DNA of 64,000 nt, taken from positions 1-64,000 of the forward strand of contig NZ_QOHK01000012.1 in NCBI RefSeq assembly GCF_003319175.1. The letters are read 5' to 3'. This document shows positions 20,017-31,590 of this stretch, in pieces. Within the stretch, counting starts at the first letter, position 1, and every line of letters starts with the position of its first letter. The position numbers and the translations under genes were made by a program. Origin of the DNA: Blastococcus sp. TF02-8. GTDB lineage: Bacteria; Actinomycetota; Actinomycetes; Mycobacteriales; Geodermatophilaceae. The notes beneath the pieces are model-generated. The model was not told the DNA's origin, ran no database searches, and worked only from the letters and a program-made list of their open reading frames with translations.

Positions 20017-22329
20017 ATGAGCAGCAGCATCCAGCAGTCCCTGCCCGGTACCGCCGCACTGCAGCGTTCCGCCCCCGGCTCGCTCGGCCGGGAGCTGGAC
20101 CGGATGCTCGCCGGCCTGAACGGCCCCCAGCGCGACGCCGTCGTCCACGAGGGTGGCCCGCTGCTCATCGTCGCCGGTGCCGGGTCGGGCAAGACGCGCG
20201 TGCTCACCCACCGGATCGCGTACCTGCTAAGCGCCCGCGGGGTGCAGCCGGGGGAGATCCTCGCGATCACGTTCACCAACAAGGCCGCCGGCGAGATGAA
20301 GGACCGGGTCGCCTCGCTGGTCGGGCCGCGCGCCCGGTCGATGTGGGTGTCGACCTTCCACTCGATGTGCGTGCGCATCCTGCGGGCAGAGGCGGCCAAG
20401 CTGGGCCTGAAGTCGTCGTTCACGATCTACGACCAGGGTGACTCGGTGCGCCTCATGACGATGGTGGCGCGCGACCTCGACCTCGACGCGAAGCGCTTCC
20501 CGGGGCGCAGCCTCGCCGCGCAGGTGTCGAACCTGAAGAACGAGCTGGTCGACGAGGAGGAGTTCAGCCCCCAGACGGCGCCGGAGAAGGTGCTCAAGGA
20601 GGCCTACACGCTCTACCAGCGGCGGCTGCGCGAGGCGCACGCCATGGACTTCGACGACCTGATCATGAACACCGCGCACCTGCTGCAGGCGTTCCCCGAC
20701 GTCGCCGAGCACTACCGCCGCCGGTTCCGGCACGTCCTCGTCGACGAGTACCAGGACACCAACCACGCCCAGTACGTGCTGATCCGCGAGCTGGTGGGGC
20801 CCGAGGGTGGGCCCGTCCCGCCCGCCGAGCTGTGCGTCGTGGGTGACGCCGACCAGTCGATCTACGCCTTCCGCGGCGCCACGATCCGCAACATCGACGA
20901 GTTCGAGCGGGACTACCCGCAGGCGACGACGATCCTGCTCGAGCAGAACTACCGCTCCACCCAGCGGATCCTCAAGGCCGCGAACACGGTGATCGCGAAG
21001 AACACCAGCCGCCGCCCGAAGAACCTGTGGACCGACTCCGGCGACGGCGACCTCATCGAGGGCTACGTCGCCGACAACGAGCACGACGAGGCCGCCTGGG
21101 TCGCCGAGCAGATCGACAAGCTGGTCGACGCCGGTGACGCCAGACCTGCGGACATCGCGGTCTTCTACCGCACGAACAACGCCTCGCGTGTGTTCGAAGA
21201 GGTCTTCATCCGGGTCGGCATGCCCTACAAGGTCGTCGGCGGCGTCCGGTTCTACGAGCGCAAGGAGGTCCGCGACGCGCTGGCCTACCTGAAGCTGGTG
21301 GCCAACCCGGCCGACGTCGTCAGCCTGCGCCGGATCATCAACGTGCCCAAGCGCGGTATCGGCGACAAGGCCGAGTCCTGCATCGAGTCCTTCGCCGACC
21401 GGGAGCGCATCGCGTTCGGGTCGGCGCTGCGGCGCTGCGCGGAGGTGCCGGACCTCGCCACGCGCTCGCTCAAGGCGCTCCAGGAGTTCGTCGCGCTGCT
21501 CGAGGAGTTCGAGCAGCTGGTCGAGACCGGCTCCGGCCCGGCCGCGCTCCTGGAGAGCATCCTGGACCGCACCGGTTACCTCGCCGAGCTGCAGGCGAGC
21601 ACCGACCCGCAGGACGAGGGCCGCGTCGACAACCTCAACGAGCTCATCTCGGTGGCCGCGGAGTTCGAGGCCGCCAACCCCGAGGGCACGGTCACCGACT
21701 TCCTCGAGCAGGTCTCGCTGGTCGCCGACGCCGACCAGATCCCGGGTCCCGGGGGACCCGGGGAGGACACAGCGGGCGTGGTCACGATGATGACGCTGCA
21801 CACCGCCAAGGGCCTGGAGTTCCCCACGGTCTTCCTCACCGGCATGGAGGACGGCGTCTTCCCGCACCTGCGCGCGCTCGGTGACCCGCGCGAGCTGGAG
21901 GAGGAGCGCCGGCTGGCCTACGTGGGCATCACCCGCGCCCGCCAGCGGCTGTTCATCTCCCGCGCCACCGTGCGCACCAGCTGGGGGCAGCCGGCCTACA
22001 ACCCGCCGTCCCGGTTCCTCGACGAGATCCCGGCGGAGACCATCCACTGGGAGCGGCTGGACCCGGCGCCCGCGCCCTCGACCGGCTACCGGTCGGCGCA
22101 GACGCGGGTCGCGGCCACCGGTCTGTCGACCGGCGGGCTGCGGGGTGGCGTCGGCAACCGGCAGGTGATCTCGGTGGAGGTCGGCGACCGGGTCAGCCAC
22201 GACGCGTTCGGGCTCGGCACCGTGGTGGAGGTGACCGGCGTCGGCGACAAGGCCCAGGCGACGGTCGACTTCGGCTCCGGCGGCACCAAGCGCCTCGTGC
22301 TCCGCTACGCGCCGCTGGTCAAGCTCTGA
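20017..22329 (+). CDS. pcrA: ATP-dependent DNA helicase PcrA/UvrD
   Basis: This 770-residue superfamily 1 helicase unwinds DNA 3' to 5' in nucleotide excision repair and in clearing stalled replication or transcription. Visible motifs are the Q-motif region NGPQRDAV, Walker A GAGSGKTR, Ia ITFTNKAAGEM, II VDEYQDTN, III GDADQSIYAFRGA, IV and the C-terminal TLHTAKGLEFP and AYVGITRARQRL. The C-terminal Tudor-like RNA polymerase-interaction segment (GDRVSHDAFGLGTVVEV) is present. Length is standard. It ends at the family 2 hairpin repeat. Confidence 0.97.
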   Translation: MSSSIQQSLPGTAALQRSAPGSLGRELDRMLAGLNGPQRDAVVHEGGPLLIVAGAGSGKTRVLTHRIAYLLSARGVQPGEILAITFTNKAAGEMKDRVASLVGPRARSMWVSTFHSMCVRILRAEAAKLGLKSSFTIYDQGDSVRLMTMVARDLDLDAKRFPGRSLAAQVSNLKNELVDEEEFSPQTAPEKVLKEAYTLYQRRLREAHAMDFDDLIMNTAHLLQAFPDVAEHYRRRFRHVLVDEYQDTNHAQYVLIRELVGPEGGPVPPAELCVVGDADQSIYAFRGATIRNIDEFERDYPQATTILLEQNYRSTQRILKAANTVIAKNTSRRPKNLWTDSGDGDLIEGYVADNEHDEAAWVAEQIDKLVDAGDARPADIAVFYRTNNASRVFEEVFIRVGMPYKVVGGVRFYERKEVRDALAYLKLVANPADVVSLRRIINVPKRGIGDKAESCIESFADRERIAFGSALRRCAEVPDLATRSLKALQEFVALLEEFEQLVETGSGPAALLESILDRTGYLAELQASTDPQDEGRVDNLNELISVAAEFEAANPEGTVTDFLEQVSLVADADQIPGPGGPGEDTAGVVTMMTLHTAKGLEFPTVFLTGMEDGVFPHLRALGDPRELEEERRLAYVGITRARQRLFISRATVRTSWGQPAYNPPSRFLDEIPAETIHWERLDPAPAPSTGYRSAQTRVAATGLSTGGLRGGVGNRQVISVEVGDRVSHDAFGLGTVVEVTGVGDKAQATVDFGSGGTKRLVLRYAPLVKL

Positions 22330-22436
22330 CACCGTCGTCCTCCGGACGACACCGCGGCCAGGAGACGTTCCCCGGCTGGGTCGAGCAGCTGCATCACGCC
22401 TGCGCGGGCCCCTCCGGGGCCCGCTCGGCGCGACAG
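22327..22436. repeat. Intergenic double-hairpin repeat, family 2 (copy B)
   Basis: Homologous to 7386-7487. Hairpin 1 is GTCGTCC (22334-22340), TCC loop, GGACGAC (22344-22350); three base pairs differ from copy A yet remain paired. Hairpin 2 is GCGGGCCCC (22404-22412), TCC, GGGGCCCGC (22416-22424). It begins on the pcrA stop codon and separates pcrA from the convergent M23 peptidase gene. Confidence 0.85.
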
Positions 22437-22440
22437 GGCC

Positions 22441-23268
22441 TCAGAGACCGACGCCGTGCTCGGCGAGGTACTTCGCGGGGTCCGTGGGCCGGCCGTCCAT
22501 GCCGCCGCGGTGGATCTCGTAGTGCAGGTGCGGACCGGTGGACTGGCCCTCGTTGCCGACCTTGGCGATCTGGTCGCCGGCGGTGACGATGTCGCCGGCC
22601 TTCACGTTGTAGTAGCGCATGTGGCCGTAGATGTGGACGTTGCCGTCCGCGTCCTGGATGTAGACGGCGTTGCCGTAGCCCGAGGCCCGGCCGGCCTTGA
22701 CGACGACGCCGTCGGTGGCGGCCACGATCGGCGTGCCCAGCGGGGCGGCCAGGTCCAGGCCGTAGTGCATGGAGCCCCACCGCATGCAGAAGCAGGTGGT
22801 GAGCGTCCCGTGGACGGGGAGCACGGTCTTGGGCTGGCGGGCGGCGCGGGAGGCGGCGAGCTCGTCGAGCCGGGCCTGGGCCTCGGCCTCGGAGATGCCG
22901 CGCCGGGCGTCGGCGCCTTCGAGCCCGCCGGCGAAGCTGACCTCGGTGCTCTCGCCCAGGCCGTAGTCCGAGGCGGTGGCCGAGACGGCGGGTGCGTCGC
23001 CGAAGGTGGCGGGCACGCCGGCCACCACGGCGCCGGCCACGAGCGCGGCGAACCAGAGGGGGGCGCGGCGGCCGGGTGGGTGGGGGAGACGGCGACCGGC
23101 GAGGAGACGCCCCAGCAGGGAGGGCTCGGCGGTCGCGGTCACCTTCTCGTCCCGGGAGTCGTGGACGGCGGACCGGCGGGCGGCCAGCGCGCGGATCACG
23201 GCGGACGACTGCTTCGGGACGTCGTCGGTCGCCGGGCGCTCCAGCACCTGTGCACTGCTGCGAGACAC
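22441..23268 (-). CDS. Membrane-anchored M23 family peptidase
   Basis: This 275-residue protein has a cytoplasmic N-terminus, one hydrophobic segment (about 75-92, FAALVAGAVVAG), an extracellular linker and a C-terminal LytM/M23 domain with HYGLDLAAPLGTP and GPHLHYEIH holding zinc ligands. It should cleave peptidoglycan peptides or act as a cell-wall binding regulator of amidases. The GTG at 23268 has GGAAGG six bases before it; an ATG at 23358 would add 30 residues. The expected second His of the metal site is present in LHYE. No c-di-AMP riboswitch was recognised upstream. Confidence 0.88.
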   Translation of the reverse strand: MSRSSAQVLERPATDDVPKQSSAVIRALAARRSAVHDSRDEKVTATAEPSLLGRLLAGRRLPHPPGRRAPLWFAALVAGAVVAGVPATFGDAPAVSATASDYGLGESTEVSFAGGLEGADARRGISEAEAQARLDELAASRAARQPKTVLPVHGTLTTCFCMRWGSMHYGLDLAAPLGTPIVAATDGVVVKAGRASGYGNAVYIQDADGNVHIYGHMRYYNVKAGDIVTAGDQIAKVGNEGQSTGPHLHYEIHRGGMDGRPTDPAKYLAEHGVGL

Positions 23269-23480
23269 GGCGAACCTTCCGGAGTGCGTGGCCGGCGAGC
23301 GCCTGGAAGCGTTCGTCGGGGGAGCGACGACGGCGAGGACGCCGGGGGAGGCGTCCACCGGTGTCCACCGGCGCCGTGACCGAACCGTAACGATCCGTTA
23401 GGACGCGTCCAAGTACCGAACGCTGCGTGTCGCGATGTATGCGAATCGTGAAGTCGACTCGTCCACTCCGCGGGCCGTCG

Positions 23481-24374
23481 TCAGGCGACGGCAGCGATGC
23501 GGTGGGTCGGCCCGGCCGGCGCACGGAGGCCGGCGAGCGTCGCGGCCACCTCGTCGAGGACGCCGCGGTGGATGGGCAGCGACATGTGCCCGACGCCTCG
23601 GAAGAGCACGTTCCGGGCGCCCAGGTCGGGGTGGTCGCAGCGACCGGAGTGGGTGGGCAGCACCATCTGGTCGAGGTCGCTGTACACGGCGGTGATCCGC
23701 GTGCGGCAGCTCGCGACCGGCTCGTCCAGCTCGCGGAGCACGGGTGACCCCGGGCGCAGCTGACGGACCAGCGGGGTGGGCACCACGTGGGCCAGGACCG
23801 ACCCCTGGTGCGGCGTGCCGAGGGTGACCAGCGAGTCCACGTGCCGGTCGCCGCCCTGGCGCTGCACGTGGTAGCGGGCGATCAGGCCACCCATGCTGTG
23901 CCCGACGACGTGGACCCGGTCGTGGCCGGTCTGCTCGCAGATGCGCTCGATGTGCTCGCCGAGGTCGGTCGCCGCCCGGGTGATGTCGTCGAGGAAGGGG
24001 CTGTAGTTCCAGGAGCACACATGGGCGAAGCCGCGCCGGCGCAGGTTGCGCCGCATCACCGAGAACACCGACCGGTTGTCGATCAGCCCGTGGACGAGCA
24101 GGACGGGGACGCGCGCGGCCAGCGGGTCGCCGGCGAACAGGGCCCGGACGGCGGGCGGCTGCTCACCGGTGCGCCGCCGCGAGTCGGGCCGCAGCGCCTC
24201 CACCCGGGTGCCCAGCGGGTACATGAGCACGTGTGCACCGACCCAGGCCAGCTCGGTCAGCCCGCCGGTCAGCGTGCTCGGCGAACAGAGTCCGCGCAGG
24301 CCCCGTGGCGTCGCCTCGCCCCGCCGGTCCGTGTGCGACTCTGGACCGGAGACCGGACCGATCGATGACCGCAT
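23481..24374 (-). CDS. Alpha/beta-hydrolase, lipase/esterase-like
   Basis: This 297-residue protein has the hydrolase oxyanion HG at 95-96 (VLLVHGLIDN), the nucleophile elbow GHSMGG with Ser160, a TLGTPHQGS segment typical of triacylglycerol-lipase-like proteins, and a late His in GVGHMSLP as the catalytic histidine. A hydrophobic region near 36-55 could be a membrane or signal anchor, although no clear signal peptide is seen. Lipase/esterase activity is likely; the substrate is unknown. GGGGAGC precedes the ATG. Confidence 0.83.
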   Translation of the reverse strand: MRSSIGPVSGPESHTDRRGEATPRGLRGLCSPSTLTGGLTELAWVGAHVLMYPLGTRVEALRPDSRRRTGEQPPAVRALFAGDPLAARVPVLLVHGLIDNRSVFSVMRRNLRRRGFAHVCSWNYSPFLDDITRAATDLGEHIERICEQTGHDRVHVVGHSMGGLIARYHVQRQGGDRHVDSLVTLGTPHQGSVLAHVVPTPLVRQLRPGSPVLRELDEPVASCRTRITAVYSDLDQMVLPTHSGRCDHPDLGARNVLFRGVGHMSLPIHRGVLDEVAATLAGLRAPAGPTHRIAAVA

Positions 24375-24557
24375 CGCCTGCTCCCCCCGTCAGTGCTGCC
24401 GGCGGAGCGCGGGCCCGTGCCGTCCCGCCGGCGGCGGTGCACGTGCAGTGCTCCGTTCACCCGACGGTAATGCCTGCGTGTGGTGGGCGTCACATCCCTG
24501 GCGCGCTTCTCTCGTCGATCGTGGCCTGTTCGTGACCGAGCCAGCCGAGGGAGAACC

Positions 24558-25574
24558 GTGTCCGCCCGCGACGCCCGCCCCGGGACCGACCGCACCCGAG
24601 CGACCGCCCGACGCGGGACGGCGCCCGCGTCACCCGGTTCGCCGCCCGCCAGCGGGGACCGGCTGATCGTGGGCACGGTGCCGCCGCTGGTCCCGGTGAC
24701 CGGGCTCCTGCTCCTGCTGTCCGGACTGGCCGGCGCCCTCGCCGTCGTCCCCGCCTACCTGACCGTCGACGGCCAGGAGCTCCGTCAGGTGCGGGGGCTC
24801 GGCAGTGCACTCGTGGCGCTGCTGGTCCCTGTCGTCCAGGCGGCGGTGGGGACGACGTTGCTGCGCCGCCGGGTCCCGAAGTTCGGGCTCGCGTACGCGG
24901 GAGTCGCCGGCGCGCTGGGGGTCGGGCAGCTGCTGATCGAGGCGTACCGCGGGGTCAGCTCGACGTCCCGGCCGGGAGTCGAGGTGCTGGCCGGCGAGGT
25001 GGTCCTGACCAGCGGTATCGAGATCGGTGCCGGCTGGGTGCTGGGCGTGGTGGCCCTGCTGCTCACCGTCGCCGCCGCCGTCACCGGGACGGCCGCCTGG
25101 GGCCGCACCGTGATGGAGGACCGCGGCCCGCTGGACCCCGTGCGCTCCTCGCTCGCCGGAGCCACCGTGCTGCTGGGGGTGGCCACGGTCATCTGCCTCA
25201 CCGTCCCGGCCGCCGACGTCCCGGACCAGCTGCGCACCGACCCCGCCACGGGCATGCAGACGGTCGTGGCCCAGGAGGGGCCGCAGGCCCTGCTCGAGCG
25301 CCCCGGCCTGGCGCTGCTGGGCGGCCTGCTCCTCGCAGGGGCGCTCCTGCTCTGTTCCGTGGTGGTGCCCTCGCTGCGCCCCCGGCTGGCCCTCGTCGGC
25401 GGTCTCCTGGCCCTGACCGTCACCGTCCTGGCCGCGGGCCTGGGCGGGCTCGAGGACGCGGCGTCCTCCGACGGGCTGGAGTGGACGGTCGCCGGGATCG
25501 GGCTGCTGGCGCTGGGGCCGGCCTACGTGCTCCTCACCCTCGGCGCGTGGCGCGCCCGTCGCTCGGGGGGCTGA
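24558..25574 (+). CDS. Multi-pass membrane protein of unknown function
   Basis: This 338-residue protein has a basic, Arg-rich N-terminus (about 35 residues) and roughly seven hydrophobic segments (for example [37 protein letters not shown]-like region, and the last near the C-terminus), so it is an integral inner-membrane protein. The GTG at 24558 follows GAGGGAGAACC; an upstream ATG frame starts at 24480 but lacks a ribosome site. Its stop codon lies in a short hairpin (CTCGGGGGG...CCCCCCGAG). I recognise no family. Confidence 0.7.
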   Translation: MSARDARPGTDRTRATARRGTAPASPGSPPASGDRLIVGTVPPLVPVTGLLLLLSGLAGALAVVPAYLTVDGQELRQVRGLGSALVALLVPVVQAAVGTTLLRRRVPKFGLAYAGVAGALGVGQLLIEAYRGVSSTSRPGVEVLAGEVVLTSGIEIGAGWVLGVVALLLTVAAAVTGTAAWGRTVMEDRGPLDPVRSSLAGATVLLGVATVICLTVPAADVPDQLRTDPATGMQTVVAQEGPQALLERPGLALLGGLLLAGALLLCSVVVPSLRPRLALVGGLLALTVTVLAAGLGGLEDAASSDGLEWTVAGIGLLALGPAYVLLTLGAWRARRSGG

Positions 25575-25583
25575 CCCCCCGAG
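25562..25583 (+). terminator. Short hairpin at the end of the membrane protein gene
   Basis: CTCGGGGGG (25562-25570) pairs with CCCCCCGAG (25575-25583) across a four-base loop that contains the stop codon. Confidence 0.5.
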
Positions 25584-25616
25584 GTGGGGACGGTGTCGCC
25601 GGAGCCGTCGCGGTCC

Positions 25617-25622
25617 TAAGCT
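25617..25622 (+). promoter_or_regulatory. Candidate -10 box (TAAGCT) of the B12-binding gene
   Basis: TAAGCT ends 7 nt before the GTG at 25630, with no ribosome site between. Confidence 0.5.
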
Positions 25623-25629
25623 CCGGCAC

Positions 25630-26040
25630 GTGGTGGACGAACGCATCCGGGTGGTCATCGCCAAGCCGGGCCTCGACGGGCACGACCGCGGCGCCAAGGT
25701 GGTCGCGCGAGCGCTGCGCGACGCCGGCATGGAGGTCGTCTACACCGGCCTGCACCAGACCCCCGAGCAGATCGTGGAGACCGTGGTGCAGGAGGACGCC
25801 GACGCCGTCGGCCTGTCGGTGCTCTCCGGCGCCCACATGACCCTCTTCGCCCGGCTCGCCGAGTTGATGCGCGAGCGCGGGATCGACGACGTCGTCGTCT
25901 TCGGCGGCGGCATCATCCCGGAGGAGGACGTCCCCGAGCTCCGGCGGCTCGGCGTCGAAGGGGTCTTCACCCCGGGCGCGACCACGACCGAGATCGTGGA
26001 CTGGGTGCGCACCCACGTGGGCGCCCCCGCCGGGGCCTGA
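25630..26040 (+). CDS. Stand-alone cobalamin B12-binding domain (acyl-CoA mutase small subunit-like)
   Basis: This 136-residue protein is a free B12-binding Rossmann domain, as in the small subunit of isobutyryl-CoA mutase or the C-terminus of methylmalonyl-CoA mutase. The base-off/His-on motif DGHDRG is at 16-21, with axial His18 and the loop [19 protein letters not shown] and FTPGATTTE complete the cofactor site. The large subunit is not in the window. It lies near sucCD, which would fit propionate or branched-chain acyl flux into succinyl-CoA. A GTG pair begins the gene. Confidence 0.9.
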   Translation: MVDERIRVVIAKPGLDGHDRGAKVVARALRDAGMEVVYTGLHQTPEQIVETVVQEDADAVGLSVLSGAHMTLFARLAELMRERGIDDVVVFGGGIIPEEDVPELRRLGVEGVFTPGATTTEIVDWVRTHVGAPAGA

Positions 26041-26052
26041 GCCCCGCATCCC

Positions 26053-28005
<1,953 letters not shown>

Positions 28006-28139
28006 GAGGGCTCCTCGGGTCGATGGCGCGCGGTGGTCCGGTCCCGTTCCTGGTGCGAACGGGTGAGGAAGCGTGTGATGCGCCCCACGCCGGACCCATC
28101 TCCTCAACGCCCGGGGCAGCGGTTCGGTTACGGGCGGGC

Positions 28140-28145
28140 TACGGT
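28140..28145 (+). promoter_or_regulatory. Candidate -10 box (TACGGT) of sucC
   Basis: TACGGT ends 8 nt before the GTG at 28154; no Shine-Dalgarno sequence is present. Confidence 0.5.
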
Positions 28146-28153
28146 GCCTGTTC

Positions 28154-29314
28154 GTGGATCTCTTCGAGTACCAGGCCCGTGACCTGTTGGCCTCGCACGG
28201 CGTCCCCGTGCTTCCCGGCGGCGTGGCGGAGACGCCCGAGCAGGCGGAGGCGATCGCCCGCGAGATCGGGCAGCAGGTCGTCGTCAAGGCGCAGGTGAAG
28301 GTCGGCGGTCGCGGCAAGGCCGGCGGCGTCAAGCTGGCTGCCGACGCCGACGAGGCGCGCGCCCGCGCCCAGGACATCCTCGGTCTGGACATCAAGGGGC
28401 ACATCACCCACAAGGTGATGGTCGCCCAGGCGTCCGACATCGCCGAGGAGTACTACTTCTCCTACCTGCTCGACCGGTCGAACCGGACCTTCCTGGCCAT
28501 GGCCTCGAAGGAGGGCGGCATGGAGATCGAGCAGCTCGCCGTCGAGCGCCCCGAGGCGCTGGCCCGCATCCCCGTCGACGCCTCCGTGGGGGTCGACGCG
28601 CAGAAGGCCGCCGAGATCGTCGACGCCGCGAACTTCCCCGCCGAGGTGCGTGACCAGGTCATCGCGATCGCCGTCCAGCTGTGGGACGTCTTCTCCAAGG
28701 AGGACGCCACCCTGGTCGAGGTGAACCCGCTGGCCAAGGCGCCCGACGGCACCGTCCTCGCGCTCGACGCCAAGATCACCCTCGACGAGAACGCCGGCTT
28801 CCGGCACACCGAGCACGCCGCTCTCGAGGACGTCGCCGCCGCCGACCCGCTCGAGGCGCGCGCCAAGGAGAAGGACCTCAACTACGTCAAGCTGCAGGGC
28901 GAGGTCGGGATCATCGGCAACGGTGCCGGCCTGGTCATGAGCACCCTCGACGTCGTCGCCTACGCCGGTGAGGAGTTCGGTGGCGTCAAGCCGGCCAACT
29001 TCCTCGACATCGGTGGCGGCGCCTCGGCCGAGGTCATGGCCAACGGTCTGGAGATCATCCTCTCCGACCCCGACGTCAAGAGCGTGTTCGTCAACGTCTT
29101 CGGTGGCATCACCGCCTGCGACGCCGTCGCCAACGGCATCGTCTCCGCGCTGAGCATCCTCGGCGACGAGGCCACCAAGCCCCTGGTCGTCCGTCTCGAC
29201 GGCAACAACGTCGAGGAGGGCCGGCGGATCCTCGCCGAGGCCAACCACCCGCTGGTGACCGTGGTCGACACGATGGACGGCGCCGCGCGCCGGGCCGCCG
29301 AGCTCGCCGCCTGA
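28154..29314 (+). CDS. sucC: Succinate-CoA ligase, ADP-forming, beta subunit
   Basis: SucC supplies the ATP-grasp domain of succinyl-CoA synthetase, which makes ATP (or GTP) from succinyl-CoA in the TCA cycle. The 386-residue protein begins [16 protein letters not shown], has the [15 protein letters not shown] nucleotide loop, and the NPLAKAPDG and IFGGI-type C-terminal CoA-side region ([11 protein letters not shown]). Length is standard. sucD follows after 30 nt, with its own GAC-AGCAG spacing rather than an overlap. Confidence 0.97.
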   Translation: MDLFEYQARDLLASHGVPVLPGGVAETPEQAEAIAREIGQQVVVKAQVKVGGRGKAGGVKLAADADEARARAQDILGLDIKGHITHKVMVAQASDIAEEYYFSYLLDRSNRTFLAMASKEGGMEIEQLAVERPEALARIPVDASVGVDAQKAAEIVDAANFPAEVRDQVIAIAVQLWDVFSKEDATLVEVNPLAKAPDGTVLALDAKITLDENAGFRHTEHAALEDVAAADPLEARAKEKDLNYVKLQGEVGIIGNGAGLVMSTLDVVAYAGEEFGGVKPANFLDIGGGASAEVMANGLEIILSDPDVKSVFVNVFGGITACDAVANGIVSALSILGDEATKPLVVRLDGNNVEEGRRILAEANHPLVTVVDTMDGAARRAAELAA

Positions 29315-29344
29315 TCGCCCCGACTCCGGACTAGGACACAGCAG

Positions 29345-30223
29345 ATGTCGATCTTCCTCAACGAGAACAGCAAGGTCATCGTCCAGGGCATGACCGGCTC
29401 CGAGGGCAGCAAGCACACGCAGCGCATGCTCGCCTCCGGTACCGCCATCGTCGGTGGCGTGAACCCCCGCAAGGCCGGCACCAGCGTCGACTTCGACGGC
29501 GCCAGCGTCCCGGTGTTCGGCGGTGTCGCCGAGGCCATGAAGGAGACCGGCGCCGACGTCAGCGTCATCTTCGTGCCGCCGCCGTTCGCCAAGGCCGCCG
29601 TGATCGAGGCCGTCGACGCCCAGATCGGGCTCGCGGTCGTCATCACCGAGGGCATCCCGGTGCACGACTCGACCTACTTCTGGGCGCACGCCCAGGGTGG
29701 CTCGACCCGCATCATCGGCCCGAACTGCCCCGGCCTGATCAGCCCCGGGCGCTCGAACGCCGGCATCATCCCGGCCAACATCACCAAGCAGGGCAAGATC
29801 GGCCTGGTGTCGAAGTCGGGCACGCTGACCTACCAGATGATGTACGAGCTCCGGGACATCGGTTTCTCCACCGCCATCGGCATCGGCGGCGACCCGGTCA
29901 TCGGCACCACGCACATCGATGCCCTCCAGGCGTTCCAGGACGACCCGGAGACCGAGGCCATCGTGATGATCGGTGAGATCGGTGGCGACGCCGAGGAGCG
30001 TGCCGCGGACTTCATCAAGGCCAACGTCACCAAGCCGGTCGTCGGCTACGTCGCGGGCTTCACCGCGCCCGAGGGCAAGACGATGGGCCACGCCGGTGCG
30101 ATCGTGTCCGGCTCGGCCGGCACCGCCCAGGCCAAGCAGGAGGCCCTCGAGGCCGCCGGTGTGCGCGTGGGCAAGACCCCGTCGGAGACGGCGAAGCTCA
30201 TGCGGGAGATCGTCGGCGCCTGA
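29345..30223 (+). CDS. sucD: Succinate-CoA ligase, ADP-forming, alpha subunit
   Basis: SucD binds CoA and carries the phosphohistidine of succinyl-CoA synthetase. The 292-residue protein shows the CoA-binding [15 protein letters not shown] start, the [11 protein letters not shown] loop, and active-site His249 in [11 protein letters not shown]. Length is normal. It is the second gene of the sucCD operon, and a strong terminator follows 27 bases after the stop. Confidence 0.97.
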   Translation: MSIFLNENSKVIVQGMTGSEGSKHTQRMLASGTAIVGGVNPRKAGTSVDFDGASVPVFGGVAEAMKETGADVSVIFVPPPFAKAAVIEAVDAQIGLAVVITEGIPVHDSTYFWAHAQGGSTRIIGPNCPGLISPGRSNAGIIPANITKQGKIGLVSKSGTLTYQMMYELRDIGFSTAIGIGGDPVIGTTHIDALQAFQDDPETEAIVMIGEIGGDAEERAADFIKANVTKPVVGYVAGFTAPEGKTMGHAGAIVSGSAGTAQAKQEALEAAGVRVGKTPSETAKLMREIVGA

Positions 30224-30249
30224 GCAAGGACCACCTTCCCGTACCCCGC

Positions 30250-30286
30250 CGCTGCCCGGTACCCCGTCTCGGGGTGCCGGGCAGCG
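30250..30286 (+). terminator. Terminator after sucCD
   Basis: A 16-bp stem (30250-30265 with 30271-30286, one G-U pair) encloses a five-base loop and is followed by TCGTTCC. Confidence 0.85.
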
Positions 30287-30388
30287 TCGTTCCCGCGCGG
30301 ATCGGGACGACGCGCCGCCTCCTGCGTTGCGTCCCGCCAGCGGACGCCGTCACGATCATGGGGACACGTCCCGTCCGGAGGAGAGCCT

Positions 30389-31516
30389 GTGACCGCCAGT
30401 CAGCCCCCGCACCCGCCCGAGGGCGGGCCACCCCCGTCCGGCGGACAGCCGACGCAGGGGCCGGAGGCGCACGGCTCCTCCGCGGCCGGCGCGGCGGGTC
30501 CGGGGCAGGTCGGCCGACCCGACGGCGGCGCTCCGCAGGTCCCGCCGCATGTCGGCCAGCCGCTGTACGGGCAGGCTCCCCAGCAGCCCTACGCCCAGCC
30601 GTACGCCGGCCAGCCCTACGGCCAGCCGGGCCCGCAGTACCCCGGACAGCCCCCCTACTACGGTCAGCCGCCGTTCGCCGGCACCCAGCCGTACCAGGGG
30701 CAGCCGCAGTACCCGGGCCAGCCGCAGTACCCGGGCCAGCCGCAGTACCCGGGCCAGCCGCAGTACCCGGGCCAGCCCTACTACGGACAGCAGCCCTTCC
30801 CGGGGCAGCCGTACGGCCGGCCCGGCTACCCGCCCCAGTACGCACAGCCGCCGTACGGGTCGCCGAACCCGTACCGCCGCCCGCCCGGCACGGGCGCCGA
30901 GTTCTCCGTCGACCTCACGCGCGTGGGCCGGCTCGACTGGGTCGTGGCCGGGCTCGCGGGGCTGTTCCTCCTGGTCGGCTTCCTGCCGTGGTGGCGCTTC
31001 GGCGACGAGACCTTCGGCGTGACCTTCAGCGGGCTGGAGGACTCGATGGTCGTCTCGGCCTTCGTCCTGTTCCTGCTGGCTGCCGCCTGGGCGGTACTGC
31101 CCGGCTTCGTGAAGGCCACGGTGACCTTCCCGAGAGCGGGCGTGACCGTCGGGCTGGCGGCGCTGGGACTGGTCCTCACGTTCTTCGCGTGGCTGGACAC
31201 GCTGCGGTACGCCTTCTCCTTCTGGGCGCTGCTGGGCTTCCTCGTCGCCGCCGCCCTCACCGTCGTGGCCGGGCTGGCCCTGCGCCGGGACCTGCGCGAA
31301 CGCCCCGCCCGCCCGAGCGCACCGGCGGGGCCGGGCTGGCCGGGGCACCCCGGGTACGGGCAGCAGCCGTACCCGCCGGCCCATCCCGCCCATCCCGCCC
31401 ATCCCGCGCAGCCCCCGGCGGCCGCCCCGTGGCAGGCGCAGCCTCCGGGCCCGGCCGCTCCGCCGCAGGGCCCGCCGCCGGCTGCGGAGAGTGAGCGACC
31501 CCGCACGGACACCTGA
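30389..31516 (+). CDS. Proline/glutamine-rich membrane protein
   Basis: This 375-residue protein has a long cytoplasmic N-terminus (about 1-165) rich in Pro, Gln, Gly and Tyr, containing QYPGQP repeats, then about four membrane segments (starting near WVVAGLAGLFLLVGFLPWW) and a proline-rich tail with PAHPAHPAHPAQ. Such tails resemble low-complexity regions of actinobacterial DUF proteins; function is unknown. GGAGGAG precedes the GTG at 30389. It lies between sucCD and the DUF6350 gene. Confidence 0.8.
   Translation: MTASQPPHPPEGGPPPSGGQPTQGPEAHGSSAAGAAGPGQVGRPDGGAPQVPPHVGQPLYGQAPQQPYAQPYAGQPYGQPGPQYPGQPPYYGQPPFAGTQPYQGQPQYPGQPQYPGQPQYPGQPQYPGQPYYGQQPFPGQPYGRPGYPPQYAQPPYGSPNPYRRPPGTGAEFSVDLTRVGRLDWVVAGLAGLFLLVGFLPWWRFGDETFGVTFSGLEDSMVVSAFVLFLLAAAWAVLPGFVKATVTFPRAGVTVGLAALGLVLTFFAWLDTLRYAFSFWALLGFLVAAALTVVAGLALRRDLRERPARPSAPAGPGWPGHPGYGQQPYPPAHPAHPAHPAQPPAAAPWQAQPPGPAAPPQGPPPAAESERPRTDT
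30707..30778 (+). repeat. Four 18-bp tandem repeats encoding QYPGQP
   Basis: Units start at 30707, 30725, 30743 and 30761; the first three are identical (CAGTACCCGGGCCAGCCG), the fourth differs only in its last base. Near-identity at silent positions points to recent expansion. Confidence 0.9.
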
Positions 31517-31540
31517 TCCCGGCAGGCTCCGGCGGGTCGC

Positions 31541-31558
31541 CCCGGCGCGTGCGCCGGG
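31541..31558 (+). terminator. Short GC hairpin before the DUF6350 gene
   Basis: CCCGGCGC and GCGCCGGG form an 8-bp stem over a GT dinucleotide centre; the real loop would be wider. It is a weak terminator candidate. Confidence 0.35.
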
Positions 31559-31590
31559 CATCGTCGGCGGCGGCTTGGAAGAGTGGGGGT

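Noticed and set aside
23269-23480. Possible c-di-AMP (ydaO) riboswitch before the M23 peptidase gene
   Set aside because: Cell-wall peptidase genes of actinobacteria often carry one, but I could not find the conserved GGGTGAAT-like and other pieces of the motif on the minus strand.
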